DNA of 64,000 bases from Actinomycetaceae bacterium (GTDB taxonomy: Bacteria > Actinomycetota > Actinomycetes > Actinomycetales > Actinomycetaceae): positions 219,853-283,852 of the forward strand of contig JAUMUM010000001.1 in the NCBI GenBank assembly GCA_030530685.1, written 5' to 3'. The notes under the pieces are model-generated. The model was given only the letters and a program-made list of their open reading frames with translations, was not told the DNA's origin and ran no database searches. Position 1 is the stretch's first letter; every line of letters starts with the position of its first letter. Both the position numbers and the translations under genes were made by a program. Below are positions 43,759 to 53,056 of this stretch, piece after piece.

Positions 43759-44289
43759 ATGAGCGAGATCGATTCCGACGCGTACGGGCCGTGGCTTTCA
43801 CCGGAAGACCTCGAATACGTCCGCCACAAGGTCCCCATGGTGTACGTCGACATCATTCCCGTTCGCATTGACGAGCGTGGCGCCCTCCAAGCCGTCGGCA
43901 TGCTGCTGCGTGCCGACCTGGAGGGCATCAACCGTGCGTTTCCCTCGGGACGTATCCTCTTCCACGAGTCAATCCGCGAGGCGATCCTCCGCCATATCGA
44001 CAAAGACCTCGGACCGATGGCGCTCCCCCAGCTGCCAGCGTCCATCGCGCCCTTCACCGTCGGTGAGTATTTTCCGACTCCCGGAGAAGGCTGGTACGAC
44101 GAGCGCCAGCATGCCATCTCTTTGGCCTACGTCATCCCGATGCAGGGCGATTGCAATCCCGGGTCCGCATCGCTCGAATTCACGTGGTTCACACCCGGCG
44201 AGACGCGCACGCCCGATCTGCAGGCCGAGCTCATCCCCGCCCACGCAGCACTTCTGCGCCAGGCACTCGCGCACATGGGCGAGATCTGA
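43759..44289 (+). CDS. DUF4916 family protein (Nudix-like)
   Basis: A 176-residue actinobacterial DUF4916 protein with the family phrases WLSPEDLEYVRHKVPMVYVD, SGRILFHESIREAILRHIDKDLGPMALP, PFTVGEYFPTPG and QHAISLAYVIPMQGDC. DUF4916 is related to Nudix hydrolases, but the strict Nudix box is not evident. Biochemical role unknown. No Shine-Dalgarno sequence; CAAACT lies six bases before ATG 43759, compatible with leaderless initiation. Confidence 0.85.
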   Translation: MSEIDSDAYGPWLSPEDLEYVRHKVPMVYVDIIPVRIDERGALQAVGMLLRADLEGINRAFPSGRILFHESIREAILRHIDKDLGPMALPQLPASIAPFTVGEYFPTPGEGWYDERQHAISLAYVIPMQGDCNPGSASLEFTWFTPGETRTPDLQAELIPAHAALLRQALAHMGEI

Positions 44290-44410
44290 ACGCGCCCCTC
44301 GGAGGGGCGACGGGGCTCGACGACGCGGCCACATCGGGCCACACAGCCCGGAGCTAGCCCTGCGGACGGGGCCCGGCCCGTCAGCTATGCCGAGGCCGGG
44401 CCGGCTCCCG

Positions 44411-45475
44411 CTAGTCCAGGCCGAGTTCCTGCCGAATGAGCGGGGCGAGCTCACGAAATGCCTTGCCGCGATGGGAGATCGCATCCTTGACCTCGGGGGC
44501 CAGCTGCGCCGTCGAGACCTCGTACCCCTCGGGCCGGAATATGGGATCGTAGCCGAAACCATTGGTGCCGCGCGGCTCGTGAATCAGCGAGCCCCGCATT
44601 TCGGCTATGCGCACATACTCGCGCCCGTCGGGCGTGACCATGGCGGCCGCGCACACGAAGGCCGCGGCCCTGTACCTGTCCGGCACGTCGGCCAGCTGGG
44701 AGAGCAGGAGCTGGACGTTCTGCTTATCGCTGCCGTGTTGGCCCGACCACCTCGCCGAGAAGACGCCGGGGCAGCCGCCGAGGACGTCGACGGCCAGGCC
44801 CGAGTCGTCCGCGAGTGCCACGAGTCCGGTCGCGCTGGCGAGCTGGCGCGCCTTGATGAGCGCATTGCCGGCGAAGGTAACCTCGTCTTCCACGGGTTCG
44901 GGCGCGTCGAAGAGATCGGCCCCGGCGATGTCCTCCGTGGCAAGGCCGCCTAGGAGCGGGGCGAGGATGGCGCGCAACTCACCGACCTTGTGCTGGTTCC
45001 TCGTCGCCAGGACCAGGCGCACGCCTTCGACGGCCTGAGCTCCCTCGGCGGGCGGCTCGCCCTGGGCGTCCGCGTCGCAGCCCTCCGCCCCCGGAGCGCT
45101 CCTCCGCTGAGATCTTTCTTCCGGCGAGCCCTCTTGCTGCGCGCCGGTCTGGCGAGAACGTGTGTAGGCGACGATGCCGGCCCGGGCGGCCGCCTCCTCC
45201 TCGCTCGGCATCCCCCTTGCCTCGGTGGAAGCGACGTTCGCCCCGGCCTTGCCAACGCCCGCCCCTGCGGAACCAGGGCCTGCCTCGCCGGGACCCGAGC
45301 CGGCGCCCGACCCGTCCCCAGTCACGCCACGCTCACCCGCGGCGCCGCCAGGCACGCCCTCGGCCTCACCGAGCACGCCCTCGGCCACGTCTCGCCGGTG
45401 AGTGCCCGTCGTCTTGCCGGATGCCTTTTCCGCCTCGCCCTCCCAGGCGCCGCGCTCTTCCCCGTTCGCGCTCAC
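44411..45475 (-). CDS. rdgB: dITP/XTP pyrophosphatase with long N-terminal extension
   Basis: From about residue 151 the protein is a normal RdgB ([81 protein letters not shown]), which removes deaminated purine nucleotides. The first 150 residues are Gly, Glu, Ala and Ser-rich with no recognisable fold. The extension is probably translated: its GTG start overlaps the rph stop (GTGA) as in other couplings here. No good internal start with a ribosome-binding site was noticed just before the core. Confidence 0.9.
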   Translation of the reverse strand: MSANGEERGAWEGEAEKASGKTTGTHRRDVAEGVLGEAEGVPGGAAGERGVTGDGSGAGSGPGEAGPGSAGAGVGKAGANVASTEARGMPSEEEAAARAGIVAYTRSRQTGAQQEGSPEERSQRRSAPGAEGCDADAQGEPPAEGAQAVEGVRLVLATRNQHKVGELRAILAPLLGGLATEDIAGADLFDAPEPVEDEVTFAGNALIKARQLASATGLVALADDSGLAVDVLGGCPGVFSARWSGQHGSDKQNVQLLLSQLADVPDRYRAAAFVCAAAMVTPDGREYVRIAEMRGSLIHEPRGTNGFGYDPIFRPEGYEVSTAQLAPEVKDAISHRGKAFRELAPLIRQELGLD

Positions 45476-46257
45476 TGCTGCCTCGATTCACCAATGACGT
45501 TCTTTCCGATGGGATCCTGCCCGAATAGCGCCTCGCGCTGGAGCCTGGCCAGTTCGTTCGTTCCCACGGCGGCGAGGTCCAGGAGCTCGCCGAGCTCACG
45601 CCGGCTGAAGGGCTGACGCTCGGCCGTGCCCTGGAGTTCAATGAAGTCGCCGCTTCCCGTGGCGACGATATTCATGTCGGTGTCGGCGCGCGAGTCTTCC
45701 TCGTAGGGAAGGTCAAGAACAGGACGCCCACCGACGATGCCGACGGACACCGCGCTGACCGTGTCGCGCAGGACGGCGGTGCCCGCGCGCGGCTTGATGA
45801 GCCCACCGGTGATCGCCCAGTCGACGGCGTCGGCCAGTGCCACGAAGGCGCCTGTCACGCTCGCGGTGCGCGTGCCGCCGTCGGCCTGGAGCACGTCGCA
45901 GTCCAGGTGGATCGTGTTCTCGCCCAGGGCGCTAGCGTCGACGACGGCGCGCAGGGCGCGGCCGATCAGCCGGGAGATCTCGTGGGTGCGCCCGCCGATC
46001 TTGCCCTTGACGGACTCGCGCGGCGAGCGCTCGCTCGTGGAACGCGGCAGCATCGCGTACTCGGCGGTCACCCAACCAAGGCCGCTGTCACGCCTGAATC
46101 GGGGCACGCCCTCCGAAAAGGAGGCGACGCACAGGACCTTCGTGCGCCCGAAGGTCACGAGCACGCTCCCCTCGCCCGTCTCCAGCCAGTTTCGCGAAAT
46201 CGATACGGGCCTGAGGTCGCCCGCTGAGCGCCCATCGGCGCGTGACCAGGTATCCAT
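45472..46257 (-). CDS. rph: Ribonuclease PH
   Basis: RNase PH trims tRNA 3' ends using phosphate. The 261-residue protein shows [15 protein letters not shown] at the N-terminus, [78 protein letters not shown] and [17 protein letters not shown]. Coupled to rdgB, a widely conserved pair. ATG 46257 has no ribosome-binding site but TAGTCT seven bases upstream, so the message may start at the codon. Confidence 0.95.
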   Translation of the reverse strand: MDTWSRADGRSAGDLRPVSISRNWLETGEGSVLVTFGRTKVLCVASFSEGVPRFRRDSGLGWVTAEYAMLPRSTSERSPRESVKGKIGGRTHEISRLIGRALRAVVDASALGENTIHLDCDVLQADGGTRTASVTGAFVALADAVDWAITGGLIKPRAGTAVLRDTVSAVSVGIVGGRPVLDLPYEEDSRADTDMNIVATGSGDFIELQGTAERQPFSRRELGELLDLAAVGTNELARLQREALFGQDPIGKNVIGESRQQ

Positions 46258-46310
46258 GCAGGCGAGACTACCAAGGCCCGCTCGCCCACCAGCCGATGAG
46301 CCGGGGCGCG

Positions 46311-47096
46311 TCAAATGCGATACGTCTCGCCCGGCGCGACGCAGCGCACGGGGCCGTCGTAGACCTGCTCGGCAGCCCGGCGAACCTTCTCCGGGTCGGT
46401 CCACGGCTGGAGGTGCGTCATCAGCATGCTCTTGGCGCCGGCACTCTGGGCGAGCTCGCCGGCCCGCGAACCCGTCATGTGCACGCCGCGAACCGTGTCG
46501 CGCCCGTCCTCGAAGGCACACTCCGACAGGAGCAGATCGACGCCGCGCGCCATGTCGACCTGGCTGTCGCACAGGTCCGTGTCCCCCGTGTACCCCATGA
46601 CGACCTCGGCCTGGGGATCGAATTCCGAGGGGCCGGTGATCCTGAATCCCACGCAGGGCACCGTGTGATAGGCCTCGAAGGCCTCGACGACCATCGGGCC
46701 AACCGTGAAGACGTCGCCAGGCCCCACTCGCCGGAAGTCGAACTCGCCCTCGTAGGTCTCCTCCTCCGGGTCGCCGCCGACCTGCCGCGTGCGCGCTTGG
46801 CCGTCCTCGGGCGAGTAGACGGGGATGGGGGCCAGTGGGCCGCCGGGTATCCAGCGGCGATAGACCTGCATGCCGACGATGTCCGAGCAGTGGTCGGCAT
46901 GCAGGTGCGACAGGGCCATGGCGTGAAGGTCGGCGGGGTCGAGGTAGTTGAGTAGCTGTCCCATCGCGCCGGGGCCGAAGTCCATGACGAAGGAATGCGC
47001 GCGCGCCTGACCGTCCTCGGCCTGAACCAGGTAGGACGACGCCGCGGACGCCGGACCGGACATGGACCCGGAACAGCCGACGATGGTAACCCTCAT
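46311..47096 (-). CDS. MBL-fold metal-dependent hydrolase
   Basis: A 261-residue metallo-beta-lactamase-fold protein. Metal ligands are in [10 protein letters not shown] (HxHxDH), an Asp in GYTGDTDLC and a late His in THLQPWTDP. Such proteins next to murI, rph and rdgB are conserved in actinobacteria and annotated as cyclic-nucleotide or RNase Z-like phosphodiesterases; the substrate is uncertain. The start overlaps the murI stop (ATGA). Confidence 0.9.
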   Translation of the reverse strand: MRVTIVGCSGSMSGPASAASSYLVQAEDGQARAHSFVMDFGPGAMGQLLNYLDPADLHAMALSHLHADHCSDIVGMQVYRRWIPGGPLAPIPVYSPEDGQARTRQVGGDPEEETYEGEFDFRRVGPGDVFTVGPMVVEAFEAYHTVPCVGFRITGPSEFDPQAEVVMGYTGDTDLCDSQVDMARGVDLLLSECAFEDGRDTVRGVHMTGSRAGELAQSAGAKSMLMTHLQPWTDPEKVRRAAEQVYDGPVRCVAPGETYRI

Positions 47097-47908
47097 TGAC
47101 TCAACTCCTGCGTCGATTGGACGATGCCCACCTCTGGCCCGAGGAACCGGCTGGCCAGGGCGCCGAAGGCCGCGGGATCCCCCGAGGCGTAGAAGCGCCG
47201 AGACGGCTGGGAGCCGGGGGCGGCGAACATGTCGCGCAGGGCCAGGTGGCGGTAGACGTCGCGCGCCGTCTCGTCGGCGGACGACACGAGGGTGACGCTC
47301 TGGCCCATCGTGTACCCGATGGCACCCGCCAGCAGCGGGTAGTGCGTGCACCCCAGCACGAGTGTGTCGATGCCGGCCGCGCGCAGCGGGCCGAGGTAGC
47401 CCTCGGCCACATCCTGGACCTCGGGGCCGACCGTGACCCCCGACTCGACGAGCTCGACGAAGCGGGGGCACGCCACGCTCGACAGCTCAAGATCGAGCGC
47501 CGCGGTGAAAGCGTCCTCGTAGGCGCCCGAACCTATCGTCGCCGATGTTCCGATGACGCCGATCTTCCCGTTTCGCGTGGTCGCCACTGCGCGGCGCACG
47601 GCCGGCTGTATGACCTCGACGATGGGGATGCCGCGCCGGGCCTGGTAGCGCTCGCGCGCGTCGTGCAACACGGCCGCCGACGCCGAGTTGCAGGCGATGA
47701 CGAGCATCTTGACGCCCGAGTCGACGAGGCTGTCCATGATGGTCAGGGCGAGTTCGCGCACCTTGGCAATGGACTTCGAACCGTACGGAGAGTGAGCGGT
47801 GTCCCCGATGTAGACGATCGATTCGTCGGGCAATTGGTCGATGACGGCACGGGCGACGGTCAGCCCGCCCACGCCTGAATCGAATATGCCGATCGGCCGA
47901 TTGTCCAT
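47093..47908 (-). CDS. murI: Glutamate racemase
   Basis: MurI supplies D-glutamate for peptidoglycan. The 271-residue protein has [31 protein letters not shown], the first catalytic cysteine in VIACNSASA and the second in LGCTHYPLL. It has no ribosome-binding site; TAAGCT, which includes the DUF2017 stop codon, lies six bases before ATG 47908 and suggests a leaderless message from its own promoter. Confidence 0.95.
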   Translation of the reverse strand: MDNRPIGIFDSGVGGLTVARAVIDQLPDESIVYIGDTAHSPYGSKSIAKVRELALTIMDSLVDSGVKMLVIACNSASAAVLHDARERYQARRGIPIVEVIQPAVRRAVATTRNGKIGVIGTSATIGSGAYEDAFTAALDLELSSVACPRFVELVESGVTVGPEVQDVAEGYLGPLRAAGIDTLVLGCTHYPLLAGAIGYTMGQSVTLVSSADETARDVYRHLALRDMFAAPGSQPSRRFYASGDPAAFGALASRFLGPEVGIVQSTQELSQ

Positions 47909-47920
47909 AGGGCGAGCTTA
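47906..47920 (-). promoter_or_regulatory. Leaderless-type promoter of murI
   Basis: TAAGCT (47920-47915, minus strand), six bases, then ATG. The TAA is also the stop of the preceding DUF2017 gene. Confidence 0.45.
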
Positions 47921-48562
47921 GCCGCGCAAACGCTTGTTCCTCACCGCGGCCAGCAGTGACTCTTGCCACCAGGTGAGCATCGTGTAGAGGACCGCCAAAA
48001 GGTCGTCCGTGTTGTCGATCTCGCGGCCGGAGCCGCCGGCCATTCCCGTCAGCTCCTGAGCCTTTTCGTAGATTTCGCCCGCCCGCGCGTCGTCGTCGAT
48101 GCCGAGCCGTGACGCACAGACGATCCGTATCGAATTGACCGCCGATATCCACGCGCGCATGTCGTCCTCGCCGACCCACACGTCGTCGGTCGATGCCGTG
48201 ACCGAACGGTAGAAGACCAGCAGGTGGGAGGATTTGACGGAGGCGACGCCGTCTTGCGTCATGGCGCGAAGGGAAGCGGCGGCATCCGGGTCCTCGGACA
48301 TGTCGGGCATGAGCCTGACGAAAGCCTCGTCCATGGTCGAGGCGAACACGGGGGCGTCATCGCCAAGACCGGCCAGCTCGGCCTCGTAGGCCTCCAGCGG
48401 GTCGCGCTCGGCGTGGCGGGGCCGACTCGGAGCCTCAGGCATCCGGTCGAACGGGCGCCCGAGCATGTGGGCGACATCGGAGGCCAGCCCGGCGAAGAAC
48501 TTACGCTCGGTCGCGTCGGCCTTGGCCAGGTAGCCGCCGCGCCACGGACGAAAACTTTCCAT
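47918..48562 (-). CDS. DUF2017 family protein
   Basis: A 214-residue helical actinobacterial protein of DUF2017, almost always encoded beside clpS as here. Visible phrases are FFAGLASDVAHMLG, PVFASTMDEAFVRLMPDM and AWISAVNSIRIVCASRLGI with the closing LTWWQESLLAAV. Function unknown; the partnership with clpS hints at regulated proteolysis. ATG 48562 is preferred (AGGAGG five bases upstream) over the adjacent GTG 48565. Confidence 0.88.
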   Translation of the reverse strand: MESFRPWRGGYLAKADATERKFFAGLASDVAHMLGRPFDRMPEAPSRPRHAERDPLEAYEAELAGLGDDAPVFASTMDEAFVRLMPDMSEDPDAAASLRAMTQDGVASVKSSHLLVFYRSVTASTDDVWVGEDDMRAWISAVNSIRIVCASRLGIDDDARAGEIYEKAQELTGMAGGSGREIDNTDDLLAVLYTMLTWWQESLLAAVRNKRLRG

Positions 48563-48628
48563 CACTGCCTCCTCGACCCACGCAGCCCGCCGTCCCCGCT
48601 CGCTTAGCGAACGCGGCCGCCGCCCGCC

Positions 48629-48919
48629 TCACGCGACTTTTTCGATCGTCGCCCACAGGCCGAAGGTGTGCATGGCCTGGACGTCGGCCTCCATCTGCTC
48701 GCGCAGGCCCTTGGAGACGACGGCGCGTCCCTTGTTGTGCACCTCGAGCATGAGTGCGTGCGCCCGGCGGTGCGACATGCGGAAATAGGACGTGAAGACC
48801 CATTCGACATACGTCATGAGATTGACGGGGTCATTGTGGACGACGGTTTGCCAGTCGTTCGCTCGCATGGCACCGCCCGCGGAGGCGGATGCCGAAGACG
48901 GCGTTGGCTGGGTGCTCAT
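48629..48919 (-). CDS. clpS: ATP-dependent Clp protease adaptor ClpS
   Basis: ClpS delivers N-degron substrates to ClpCP. The 96-residue protein has WQTVVHNDPVNLMTYVEWVF (the substrate-pocket Asn-Asp-Pro), ALMLEVHNKGRAVVSKG and MEADVQAMHTFGLWATIE. ATG 48919 is preferred over ATG 48925: no ribosome-binding site exists for either, and TAGAAT lies exactly six bases before 48919. Divergent from pncB. Confidence 0.93.
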   Translation of the reverse strand: MSTQPTPSSASASAGGAMRANDWQTVVHNDPVNLMTYVEWVFTSYFRMSHRRAHALMLEVHNKGRAVVSKGLREQMEADVQAMHTFGLWATIEKVA

Positions 48920-48931
48920 CCTCATATTCTA
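48917..48931 (-). promoter_or_regulatory. Leaderless-type promoter of clpS
   Basis: TAGAAT (48931-48926, minus strand), six bases, then ATG. Confidence 0.55.
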
Positions 48932-49012
48932 GCGAATGGCTTCATCCTGACATCATGCGGTGTGCGACACCTGCGTCGGGCCCATCGAGACGACCGAGCG
49001 AGGCTCGCATTG

Positions 49013-49027
49013 TATTCTTGGGACATG
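49013..49027 (+). promoter_or_regulatory. Leaderless-type promoter of pncB
   Basis: TATTCT (49013-49018), six bases, then ATG 49025; no Shine-Dalgarno sequence. Confidence 0.55.
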
Positions 49028-50371
49028 TCGACGGCACTTCTCACGGATATGTACGAGCTGACGATGATCGATTCCGCGATCGTCTCGGGCACGGCCTCAC
49101 GGCGCAGCGTCTTTGAGGTTTTCGCGCGCCGCCTTCCAGGAGGTCGGCGCTACGGCGTGGTCGCGGGCACGGGCAGGGTCGTCGAAGCCATTCGCGACTT
49201 CCGCTTCGGGCCCGAGGAGCTGTCCTACATCGAATCGGCTGGCATCGTTTCCAAGCAGACGCTCGACTGGCTGGAGGGCTACCGCTTCACCGGCGACGTC
49301 TACGGCTACCCCGAGGGCGAATGCTTCTTCCCACACTCCCCCATTCTCACCGTGACCGGCACGTTCGCCGAGGCCTGCGTCCTTGAGACGGTCATCCTGT
49401 CCATCCTCAACCACGACTCGGCCGTGGCCACCGCCGCCTCGCGCATGACCGCGGCGGCGCACGGAAGGCCGTGCATCGAGTTCGGCGCTCGCCGCACCCA
49501 CGAAATGGCAGCCGTCCACAGCGCGCGTGCCGCTGTCATCGCGGGATTCGCCGGCACCTCCGACCTCAGGGCGGGCCGGGACTACGGTCTGAAGGTCGCC
49601 GGGACGGCCGCGCACTCCTTCACGCTCGTCCACGACAGCGAGGAGGAGGCCTTTGCCGCCCAGATCGCCACGATGGGAACGGATACGACGCTGCTGGTCG
49701 ACACCTACGACATCACCCGCGGCGTCGAGCGCGCCGTGGCTGCCGCCCGGGCGGCGGGTGGCGAGCTCGGAGCCATACGCCTCGACTCCGGCGACCTCGT
49801 CGCGCAGGCCTTCACCGTGCGCAAGCAGCTCGACGACCTGGGCGCCACCTCCACCAAGATCACGGTCACGAGCGATCTCGACGAGCACGCCATCGCCGCG
49901 CTCAATGTTGCCCCGGTCGACGCCTACGGGGTCGGCACGAAGCTCGTGACGGGCTCGGGGTATCCCACCGCGGAGATGGTCTACAAGCTCGTCCAGCGCG
50001 AGGGAAGCGACTCGCGGATGCACGAGGTCGCCAAGGCGGCGCAGAACAAGAAGAGCGTCGGCGGGCTCAAGGTGGCCGGGCGCGTGCGTGACGAAAAGGG
50101 CCGCTCCGCCCAGGAGCTCGTCGTCTCCGCCCAGTCGTGGGAGCAGGGCTTTGCCTACCTGCGTCGCGCCGGCGCCCGAGCCCTGCAGGTCAAGCTGATC
50201 GACGGCGGCGTCGTCGACGAGGGCTGGCTCGGCGTCGACGGCGTGGCCCGCGCGGCCGAGCGTCACGAGGCCTCGCGCGCCGAGCTGCCCTACGACGGCT
50301 GGCGCCTGTCCCGAGGCGAGCCCGCCGTGCCGACGAAGATGGTCGATATCTTCGAGGGCGACGACGCCTGA
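49025..50371 (+). CDS. pncB: Nicotinate phosphoribosyltransferase
   Basis: PncB converts nicotinate and PRPP to nicotinate mononucleotide in NAD salvage. The 448-residue protein has LLTDMYELTMIDSAI at the N-terminus, FEFGARRTHE-like EFGARRTHEMAAV (phosphorylated His region), GTAAHSFTLVHDSEEEAF, IRLDSGDL and GVGTKLVTG. ATG 49025 is set by the family N-terminus; an open frame continues upstream through clpS antisense but lacks family character. Confidence 0.95.
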   Translation: MSTALLTDMYELTMIDSAIVSGTASRRSVFEVFARRLPGGRRYGVVAGTGRVVEAIRDFRFGPEELSYIESAGIVSKQTLDWLEGYRFTGDVYGYPEGECFFPHSPILTVTGTFAEACVLETVILSILNHDSAVATAASRMTAAAHGRPCIEFGARRTHEMAAVHSARAAVIAGFAGTSDLRAGRDYGLKVAGTAAHSFTLVHDSEEEAFAAQIATMGTDTTLLVDTYDITRGVERAVAAARAAGGELGAIRLDSGDLVAQAFTVRKQLDDLGATSTKITVTSDLDEHAIAALNVAPVDAYGVGTKLVTGSGYPTAEMVYKLVQREGSDSRMHEVAKAAQNKKSVGGLKVAGRVRDEKGRSAQELVVSAQSWEQGFAYLRRAGARALQVKLIDGGVVDEGWLGVDGVARAAERHEASRAELPYDGWRLSRGEPAVPTKMVDIFEGDDA

Positions 50372-50431
50372 GGGCCGGACCGGCGTCCAACGAGGGTCCG
50401 CCATCCAGCGGGGCCGGGGCCTCGCCCTGCC

Positions 50432-52216
50432 CTACCTGCGCCCGACGAACCAGCGGCGCACCCGGGCAATCCGCGCCTCGATCTGCTCGAGCGACGCCCT
50501 GGCAACCTCGGGCCCACCGCAGATCCTGCGCAGCTCGGAGTGCACGAGCGCGTGGGGCTGGCCCGACTGCTGGGACCACGCCGACACGAGCGAGGACAAC
50601 TCCTTGCGCGCCTCGCGCCGCCGCCGCAGATCCGATGTTGGCTCGCCGCCCACCCGCCGCGGCGCGTCGTGCCTCTTCGACTGCTCGGCCTGGTGCTGGC
50701 GCAGGAGCGTCGTGACCTGCTCGGGCTCCAGGAGGCCGGGAATGCCAAGGAAGTCCGCCTCCTCGTCCGATCCGACCTCGGCTCCCATGCCGAACTCGCC
50801 TCCATCGAATAGCGCCCGGTCGAAGGCGGCATCCGCCTGAAGCGCCTCGAATCCCGGGAAGGCCAACTGATCCATGGCCTTGTCTTCCCGATTGGCCCGC
50901 TTGATGAGGGCGTCGTCCAGGCCGTCGCCACCGGCGTCGGGCCGGTCGAGCACGTGGTCACGCTCGGCCTCCATGGCGCCGGCCAGCTCGAGCAGCTGCG
51001 GTACAGACGGGAGGAAGACGGTGGCGGTCTCTCCGCGCCTGCGCGCGCGAACGAAGCGCCCCACAGCCTGGGCGAAGAAGAGCGGGGTCGCCGTCGACGT
51101 GGCGTAGACGCCGACCGCCAGGCGCGGCACGTCCACGCCCTCGGAGACCATGCGCACGGCGACCATCCACCTGCCGTCGCCGTCCGCGAACTGCGCGATC
51201 TTATCGGAGGCCGACGAGTCATCGGAAAGCACGACGGTCGGCTCGGTCCCGCTGATGGCCGCCAGCTGCGAGGCATAGGAACGCGCGGCCTTGTGGTCGG
51301 TGGCGATGACGAGGCCGCCGGCGTCGGGGACCATCTTGCGAATGGCGGTCAGGCGCTCGTCGGCGGCGGCCAAGACCGCGGGGATCCAGTCGCCGGAAGG
51401 GTTGAGGGCCGTGCGCCAGGCCTGGGCCGTCATGTCCTTCGTCAGGGGCTCGCCCAGTGTCGCCTTGACGACGTCGCCCTGCTTGGTCTGCCAGCTCATC
51501 TGGCCCGAATAGCTGAGGAACATGACGGGCCGCACGACGCCGTCGGCAAGCGCCTGCGAGTACCCGTAGGTATAGTCCGCCCGCGAGCGCCGCAGGCCGT
51601 CGCCGTCGTCGACATACTCGACGAAGGGAATCGGCGCCGTGTCGGAGCGGAAGGGGGTACCCGTCAAGGCCAGGCGCCGCGTGGCGGACTCGAAGGCGAC
51701 CCTTATGCCGTCGCCCCACGACAGGGCGTCGCCGCCGTGGTGGATCTCATCGAGGATGACGAGCGTCGTGCGCGCGGCGGTGCGCCTGCGATGCAGCTCG
51801 GGGTTGGCCGCGACCTGCGCGTACGTCAGACAGACGCCATCAAAGAAGCTGCCTTCTACCCCCTGGGCATTCGTGAAGTCCGGGTCGAGTTTGAGCCCCA
51901 CGCGCGCGGCCGACTCCGACCACTGCGTCTTCAGGTGCTCTGTCGGGCACACCACGGTGACCTTCGAAACCGTCCCACTGGTCATGAGCTCCGCGGCAAT
52001 GCGCAGCGCAAACGTCGTTTTGCCCGCCCCGGGGGTTGCGACCGCGAGGAAATCACGCGGAGCCGACGTCAGGTACTTTTCTAGCGCTTCGGCCTGCCAC
52101 TTGCGCAGCGACGACGCCGTTCCCCACGCAGCGCGCTGGGGATGCGACGGCGATAGGGACTCGGCCGCGTAGACCGAGGCCGCTTTTGGCAGTGGCGGGT
52201 TTCCTGCCCGGCTCAC
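50432..52216 (-). CDS. DEAD/DEAH-box helicase (SF2, XPB-like)
   Basis: A 594-residue SF2 helicase: LRKWQAEALEKYL, Walker A ATPGAGKTTFAL, DEIHH (motif II), LTGTPFRSD (motif III), then SEGVDVPRLAVGVYAT and QAVGRFVRARR (motifs V and VI). The C-terminal third is charged and helical, without a recognised domain. It belongs to a conserved actinobacterial helicase group encoded beside DUF3039; role in nucleic acid repair is presumed only. GTG 52216 overlaps the DUF3039 stop. Confidence 0.9.
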   Translation of the reverse strand: MSRAGNPPLPKAASVYAAESLSPSHPQRAAWGTASSLRKWQAEALEKYLTSAPRDFLAVATPGAGKTTFALRIAAELMTSGTVSKVTVVCPTEHLKTQWSESAARVGLKLDPDFTNAQGVEGSFFDGVCLTYAQVAANPELHRRRTAARTTLVILDEIHHGGDALSWGDGIRVAFESATRRLALTGTPFRSDTAPIPFVEYVDDGDGLRRSRADYTYGYSQALADGVVRPVMFLSYSGQMSWQTKQGDVVKATLGEPLTKDMTAQAWRTALNPSGDWIPAVLAAADERLTAIRKMVPDAGGLVIATDHKAARSYASQLAAISGTEPTVVLSDDSSASDKIAQFADGDGRWMVAVRMVSEGVDVPRLAVGVYATSTATPLFFAQAVGRFVRARRRGETATVFLPSVPQLLELAGAMEAERDHVLDRPDAGGDGLDDALIKRANREDKAMDQLAFPGFEALQADAAFDRALFDGGEFGMGAEVGSDEEADFLGIPGLLEPEQVTTLLRQHQAEQSKRHDAPRRVGGEPTSDLRRRREARKELSSLVSAWSQQSGQPHALVHSELRRICGGPEVARASLEQIEARIARVRRWFVGRR

Positions 52217-52539
52217 CCCTCGTTCCCGGGAACGTCGGGGCCGAAGGGCCAACTGGAGCCGTTGGACCCCATCTTCTCCCGTATCACCTTGCATGTGGGA
52301 CATACGGGAAAACGATCCGGGTTGCGCGAGGGCGTCCAGACCTTGCCACACAGGGCGACCACGGGCTGGCCGTTAATCGCGGACTCGGTGATCTTGTCCT
52401 TGCGCACGTAGTGGGCAAAGCGTTCGCTGTCGCCCGGGCTTTGCTGCTCCTGGCCGCGTTCGAGTACGTCGACGCCGGTGGCACCCTCGGTTTCCGGCCC
52501 GCCTGGAGCCTGAGGCGGTTCAGGAGGAACATTGCTCAT
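52213..52539 (-). CDS. DUF3039 zinc-ribbon protein
   Basis: A 108-residue actinobacterial DUF3039 protein. The core is HYVRKDKITESAINGQPVVALCGKVWTPSRNPDRFPVCPTCKVI: one cysteine in ALCGK and a CPTC pair that likely bind one zinc. A disordered Pro/Gly-rich N-terminus precedes it. Function unknown. Coupled to the downstream helicase by GTGA, so the two may act together. GGAGG lies close before ATG 52539. Confidence 0.88.
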   Translation of the reverse strand: MSNVPPEPPQAPGGPETEGATGVDVLERGQEQQSPGDSERFAHYVRKDKITESAINGQPVVALCGKVWTPSRNPDRFPVCPTCKVIREKMGSNGSSWPFGPDVPGNEG

Positions 52540-52711
52540 GCCCTCCAGTGTACGAGTCCACACCTGACGCCAACCAGGCGACGTGCCGGGGCATATCCCA
52601 CACTCGATCGGCACTCTCGACGCAGCACCGCCTGCCCTGCGCTTGGCCATGCTGCCGCGCCTCGCCATGCTGCCGCCACGCTTTCGATCGGGGCGGAGTT
52701 GGACGGTCATG

Positions 52712-52753
52712 GCGAGGGCCCGGCGCCGGAATCATCCGGTGCCGGGCCCTCGC
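52712..52753 (-). terminator. Strong hairpin after hup
   Basis: A stem of 19 pairs with one G-U (52712-52730 with 52735-52753) and loop ATCA, 21 bases after the hup stop. There is no T tract, but its strength and position fit an actinobacterial L-shaped terminator. Confidence 0.7.
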
Positions 52754-52774
52754 AGAGCTTGCGTCACGATTGCC

Positions 52775-53056
52775 TCACTTGGCGACGGCCTTCTTGAGGG
52801 CCGATCCGGCAGTGAGCTTCACGCCGTAGCCCGCGGGGATGTGAATCTCCTCGCCGGTGCGGGGGTTGCGGCCCTTACGAGCTGCACGCTCGGTGCGCTC
52901 GACGGCAAGCAGACCCGTGATCTTCACGGCCTCGCCATTACCGAGGGCGTCGACGAGGACCTCCTGCAGCGCAGCGACGGCCTTATCGGCATCGGTCTTG
53001 GACAGGCCTGCCTTCTCGGCGACCTTGGCGATAAGCTCAGTACGGTTGATGGACAT
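52775..53056 (-). CDS. hup: HU-family DNA-binding protein
   Basis: A 93-residue histone-like nucleoid protein without the long Lys/Ala-rich tail of the mycobacterial type. It shows INRTELIAKVAEKAGLSKTDADKAV, the hinge ALGNGEAVKITG, and the DNA-clasping arm RKGRNPRTGEEIHIPA. ATG 53056 is preferred (AAAGG seven bases upstream) over ATG 53062. Monocistronic with a strong downstream hairpin. Confidence 0.94.
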   Translation of the reverse strand: MSINRTELIAKVAEKAGLSKTDADKAVAALQEVLVDALGNGEAVKITGLLAVERTERAARKGRNPRTGEEIHIPAGYGVKLTAGSALKKAVAK

